This document shows, piece by piece, positions 62,291-64,000 of a stretch of 64,000 nt of DNA; position 1 is the stretch's first letter; every line of letters starts with the position of its first letter. Where the stretch lies: contig NZ_JACIJJ010000002.1 in NCBI RefSeq assembly GCF_014199325.1, positions 496,001 to 560,000 on the forward strand, read 5' to 3'. The notes beneath the pieces are model-generated. The model saw nothing but the letters and a program-made list of their open reading frames with translations. It searched no databases and was not told where the DNA came from. Position numbers and translations under genes: made by a program. The DNA is from Sphingomonas yantingensis (GTDB lineage: Bacteria > Pseudomonadota > Alphaproteobacteria > Sphingomonadales > Sphingomonadaceae).

Positions 62291-62662
62291 ATGCGGTATG
62301 GACTTGGCGCTCTCATCCTTTCGGTCGGCGTGATCGCGTCGGGCGCCGCCTATGCGCAGCGCGATCCGGCCTATGCCGCCGCGCGCGCGGCGGGGCAGGT
62401 GGGCGAACAGACCGACGGCTATCTCGGCATCGTCGGCGCGGCGACTCCCGACCTTCGCGCGCTGGTCAACAAGATCAACATCCAGCGCAAGGCCGCCTAC
62501 ACGCAGGGCGCACAGGCTGGATCGACGGTCGAGCAGTTCGCTTTCGTCTCCGGGTGCAACCTCATCGCGCGGACGCAGGCGGGCGAGATGTATCAGGCCC
62601 CAGACGGCAGCTGGAAGAAGCGCGGCGGCGGCGCACCGGAACGCGACCCGCGGTGCGTGTGA
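62291..62662 (+). CDS. YdbL-like (DUF1318) exported protein
   Basis: A 123-residue exported protein: signal peptide YGLGALILSVGVIASGAAYA, then the DUF1318 features AARAAGQVGEQTDGYLGIV, LVNKINIQRKAAYTQGAQAG and STVEQFAFVSGCNLIARTQAGE. In E. coli YdbL is thought to limit YnbE multimerisation on YdbH. It begins two bases after the ynbE-like stop, so the three genes form an operon. A hairpin that can end the transcript is at 62727-62759. Confidence 0.88.
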   Translation: MRYGLGALILSVGVIASGAAYAQRDPAYAAARAAGQVGEQTDGYLGIVGAATPDLRALVNKINIQRKAAYTQGAQAGSTVEQFAFVSGCNLIARTQAGEMYQAPDGSWKKRGGGAPERDPRCV

Positions 62663-62726
62663 GGTTGAGATTTTCGGCGATTGTGCTATTTAGGTTATGC
62701 AGTCTCTAATTCAGAGATCACTTCCG

Positions 62727-62759
62727 AACCCCGGTCGTTCCAGCGGCCGGGGTTCTTTG
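62727..62759 (+). terminator. Terminator after the ydbL-like gene (or of a short RNA)
   Basis: GAACCCCGG (62727-62735) pairs with CCGGGGTTC (62748-62756), followed by TTT. Nine-base stem, loop TCGTTCCAGCGG. Confidence 0.8.
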
Positions 62760-62799
62760 CGTTTGGGGGCTGGTTCCAGCCAGCCCCCGCCCGTCGCTC

Positions 62800-62907
62800 T
62801 TACGAACGAGCCACTTCGATGATTTTAAGCATCAGGGTGGCGAAGGCGATCACCAGCATCGCGATGCCGATGACCAGATTTGCAGTCTCTTTCTTCAGGA
62901 GTACCAC
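62800..62907 (-). CDS. Possible 35-residue single-helix membrane protein
   Basis: The minus-strand frame ends with KKETANLVIGIAMLVIAFAT and a tail LMLKIIEVARS before a TGA at 62800-62802. With a GTG start at 62907 the product is 35 residues with one hydrophobic helix and basic/acidic flanks. A hairpin (62766-62789) lies ten bases after the stop. AGAAGGGG sits right at the GTG, too close for a normal ribosome site, and an ATG at 62958 gives a 52-residue version with an Arg-rich lead. It could be a real small membrane protein; the evidence is composition and the downstream hairpin only. Confidence 0.3.
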   Translation of the reverse strand: MVLLKKETANLVIGIAMLVIAFATLMLKIIEVARS

Positions 62908-63083
62908 CCCCTTCTGCGCTCTCGATTTCGGCAGAGCCGAAGAACGCCTTGGCAACATAGCGGAGCGGCTGGCCTCGTCCACCCGCCCGGTTGACTTGGC
63001 CCGCCCCCACCCGTAAGCGGCACCTGCCTTGGCGGGCTCGCCGCTTGGCGTATGACTGGCCCCGCCGGACGGAGGGGAGAGAC

Positions 63084-63401
63084 ATGGCTGAACAAGAGCC
63101 CGGACCGGACCCCTTGCCCGAGGATGCGCGGCTCGAATCGCTCGACGAGCGATTGCGGCGCGCGACTTCGCAGGAGGCACGGCGATCGGGCGAGGGGGCT
63201 TCCGCATCGTCGGAGGGCTATCGCCTGGGTAATCGCGTGCTTGCCGAGTTGATCGGCGGAATGGTCGGCGGTGCGGTGATCGGGGGAACGCTCGATTACT
63301 TTTTCGGCACCTCGCCATGGCTCCTGCTCGTGCTGCTTGCCCTCGGCATCGTCAGCGCGTTCAGGAACATCATTCGGATTTCTGGCAAGCGCCCGGAGTA
63401 A
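63084..63401 (+). CDS. atpI: AtpI/AtpZ-like F-ATPase assembly protein
   Basis: A 105-residue protein: polar, acidic N-terminal half (EQEPGPDPLPEDARLESLDE), then two membrane helices (VLAELIGGMVGGAVIGGTL, PWLLLVLLALGIVSAFRNII). It is the AtpI-type protein that heads alphaproteobacterial F0 operons and helps assemble the c-ring or bind Mg2+. GGAGGGGA lies before the ATG. atpB follows after 20 bases. Confidence 0.9.
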   Translation: MAEQEPGPDPLPEDARLESLDERLRRATSQEARRSGEGASASSEGYRLGNRVLAELIGGMVGGAVIGGTLDYFFGTSPWLLLVLLALGIVSAFRNIIRISGKRPE

Positions 63402-63421
63402 ACTTCGGGCGCTTTGGTCAA

Positions 63422-64000
63422 ATGGGAACGGCAGTGGCGGCTGAAGGACAAGGCACCATCGATCCGATGCACCAGTTCGAGGTGCAGTCGATCGCCGACA
63501 TGTTCACCGTGGGTGGGCACACGATCGCCTTCACCAACTCGGCGCTCTACATGGTCGCCGCGCTGGTGGCGCTGTGGGCGTTCATGCTGATGGGCATGAA
63601 GCGCGAGCTCGTCCCCGGTCGCGGCCAGATGATGGTCGAGGGGTTCGTCGGTTTCATCGACAAGCTCTTGGCCCAGAACATCGGCCATGCCGGGCGCAAG
63701 TACGTGCCCTATGTGTTCACGCTGTTCATGTTCATCCTGCTCGGCAACCTGATCGGCCTGATGCCGCTCGGCCTGTTCAAGCTGCACCCGTTCACCTTCA
63801 CCAGCCACTTCACGGTGACGGGCGTGCTGGCGATCATGAGCTTCTCGATCGTGCTGATCGTCGGCTTCGCCAAGCACGGCCTGCGCTTCTTCAGCCTGTT
63901 CGCACCTAAGGGCACGCCGATCCCGGTGCTGCTGCTGGTCGCGCCGATCGAGTTCGTCTCGTTCATGGTGCGTCCGTTCAGCCTGGCGCTGCGGCTGTTC
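63422..64000 (+). CDS. atpB: F0F1 ATP synthase subunit a (partial, cut by window end)
   Basis: The first 193 residues of subunit a, the proton-channel stator of ATP synthase. Start region MGTAVAAEGQGTIDPMHQFE; helices follow (ALYMVAALVALWAFMLMGM, YVPYVFTLFMFILLGNLIGL, VTGVLAIMSFSIVLIVGFA). The last visible block VRPFSLALRLF contains the conserved arginine that works against the c-ring. The ATG at 63422 is used; a GTG at 63434 is also possible. The remainder of the gene, and probably atpE/atpF, lie beyond the window. Confidence 0.95.
   Translation, partial: MGTAVAAEGQGTIDPMHQFEVQSIADMFTVGGHTIAFTNSALYMVAALVALWAFMLMGMKRELVPGRGQMMVEGFVGFIDKLLAQNIGHAGRKYVPYVFTLFMFILLGNLIGLMPLGLFKLHPFTFTSHFTVTGVLAIMSFSIVLIVGFAKHGLRFFSLFAPKGTPIPVLLLVAPIEFVSFMVRPFSLALRLF

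Larger units (their letters stand above)
62663..63083. other. 421-base gap between the ydbL-like gene and atpI
   Basis: Contents: a terminator-like hairpin at 62727-62759; upstream of it the AT-richer stretch GATTGTGCTATTTAGGTTAT (62680-62699), which may be a promoter for a short RNA ending at that hairpin; a second hairpin, GGGGGCTGG (62766-62774) with CCAGCCCCC (62781-62789); a possible very small membrane-protein gene on the minus strand (62800-62907); and the upstream region of the F-ATPase operon (62908-63083), where I see no clear element apart from the atpI ribosome site. Confidence 0.5.

Overview
The window is a chromosomal segment of a high-GC alphaproteobacterium, most likely a sphingomonad (Sphingomonas or a close relative). 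Evidence: very GC-rich third codon positions throughout; a GTTC-N7-GTTC LexA box before recA (the alphaproteobacterial SOS motif); an exosortase-A-associated gene set; an mdh-suc-lpd block; a three-part pnt transhydrogenase with a small aa3-oxidase subunit IV in front; a bacteriophytochrome with an HWE-type kinase; and dispersed paired palindromes. No phage, insertion sequence, CRISPR array, tRNA or rRNA was recognised. Genes are dense and many overlap by 1-4 bases (ATGA or TGATG), so translational coupling is common.

Layout. 1-2.4 kb: end of a PHA-granule-type protein, a small exported protein, a free methionine-R-sulfoxide reductase and an RcnB-like glycine-zipper protein. 2.4-8 kb: a divergent exosortase-A-associated module (two alpha/beta-hydrolase-like proteins, a carrier protein and an acyltransferase on the minus strand; an acyl-CoA ligase and a PLP decarboxylase on the plus strand). 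8-12.9 kb: small DUF1648 membrane protein, ABC exporter, recA with SOS box and terminator, a 0.7-kb gene-free stretch, a YoaK-type membrane protein. 13-20.8 kb: TCA block read leftward, mdh-sucD-odhA-odhB-lpdA, without sucC. 21-24.1 kb: coupled sdhB, thioesterase, zapE, shikimate-dehydrogenase-like. 24.2-29.1 kb: glucuronate catabolism (kdgK, uxaC, fructuronate/mannitol dehydrogenase, LacI regulator) with matching operators.

29.1-34.3 kb: sigma-54 response regulator, small cytochrome oxidase subunit, pntAA, a PH-domain gene, pntAB and pntB. 34.3-38.3 kb: SulP transporter with a structured leader, glutaryl-CoA dehydrogenase and a class III CoA-transferase (glutarate degradation). 38.4-41.4 kb: TadE/TadG-like pair and an outer-membrane beta-barrel. 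41.5-47.2 kb: parE, two TonB-C-like envelope proteins, an AIM24-type protein, a DUF815 ATPase. 47.3-49.6 kb: metal-handling group (DmeF exporter, RcnR-type repressor, HExxH protein, copper chaperone). 49.6-52.9 kb: dnaK-dnaJ behind a heat-shock-like promoter. 52.9-57.3 kb: purB, heme oxygenase and bacteriophytochrome read leftward as one coupled unit. 57.5-62.7 kb: EF-hand protein, radC, and the YdbH-YnbE-YdbL trio. 63-64 kb: start of the F-ATPase operon (atpI, atpB; cut by the window edge).

Most of the content is core metabolism. The parts most worth following up are the exosortase-A-associated carrier-protein pathway, the PH-domain gene and perfect inverted repeat inside the pnt operon, the structured sulP leader, the LacI operator pair, the purB-bphO-bphP coupling, the RcnR-type metal cluster and the paired-palindrome repeat families.
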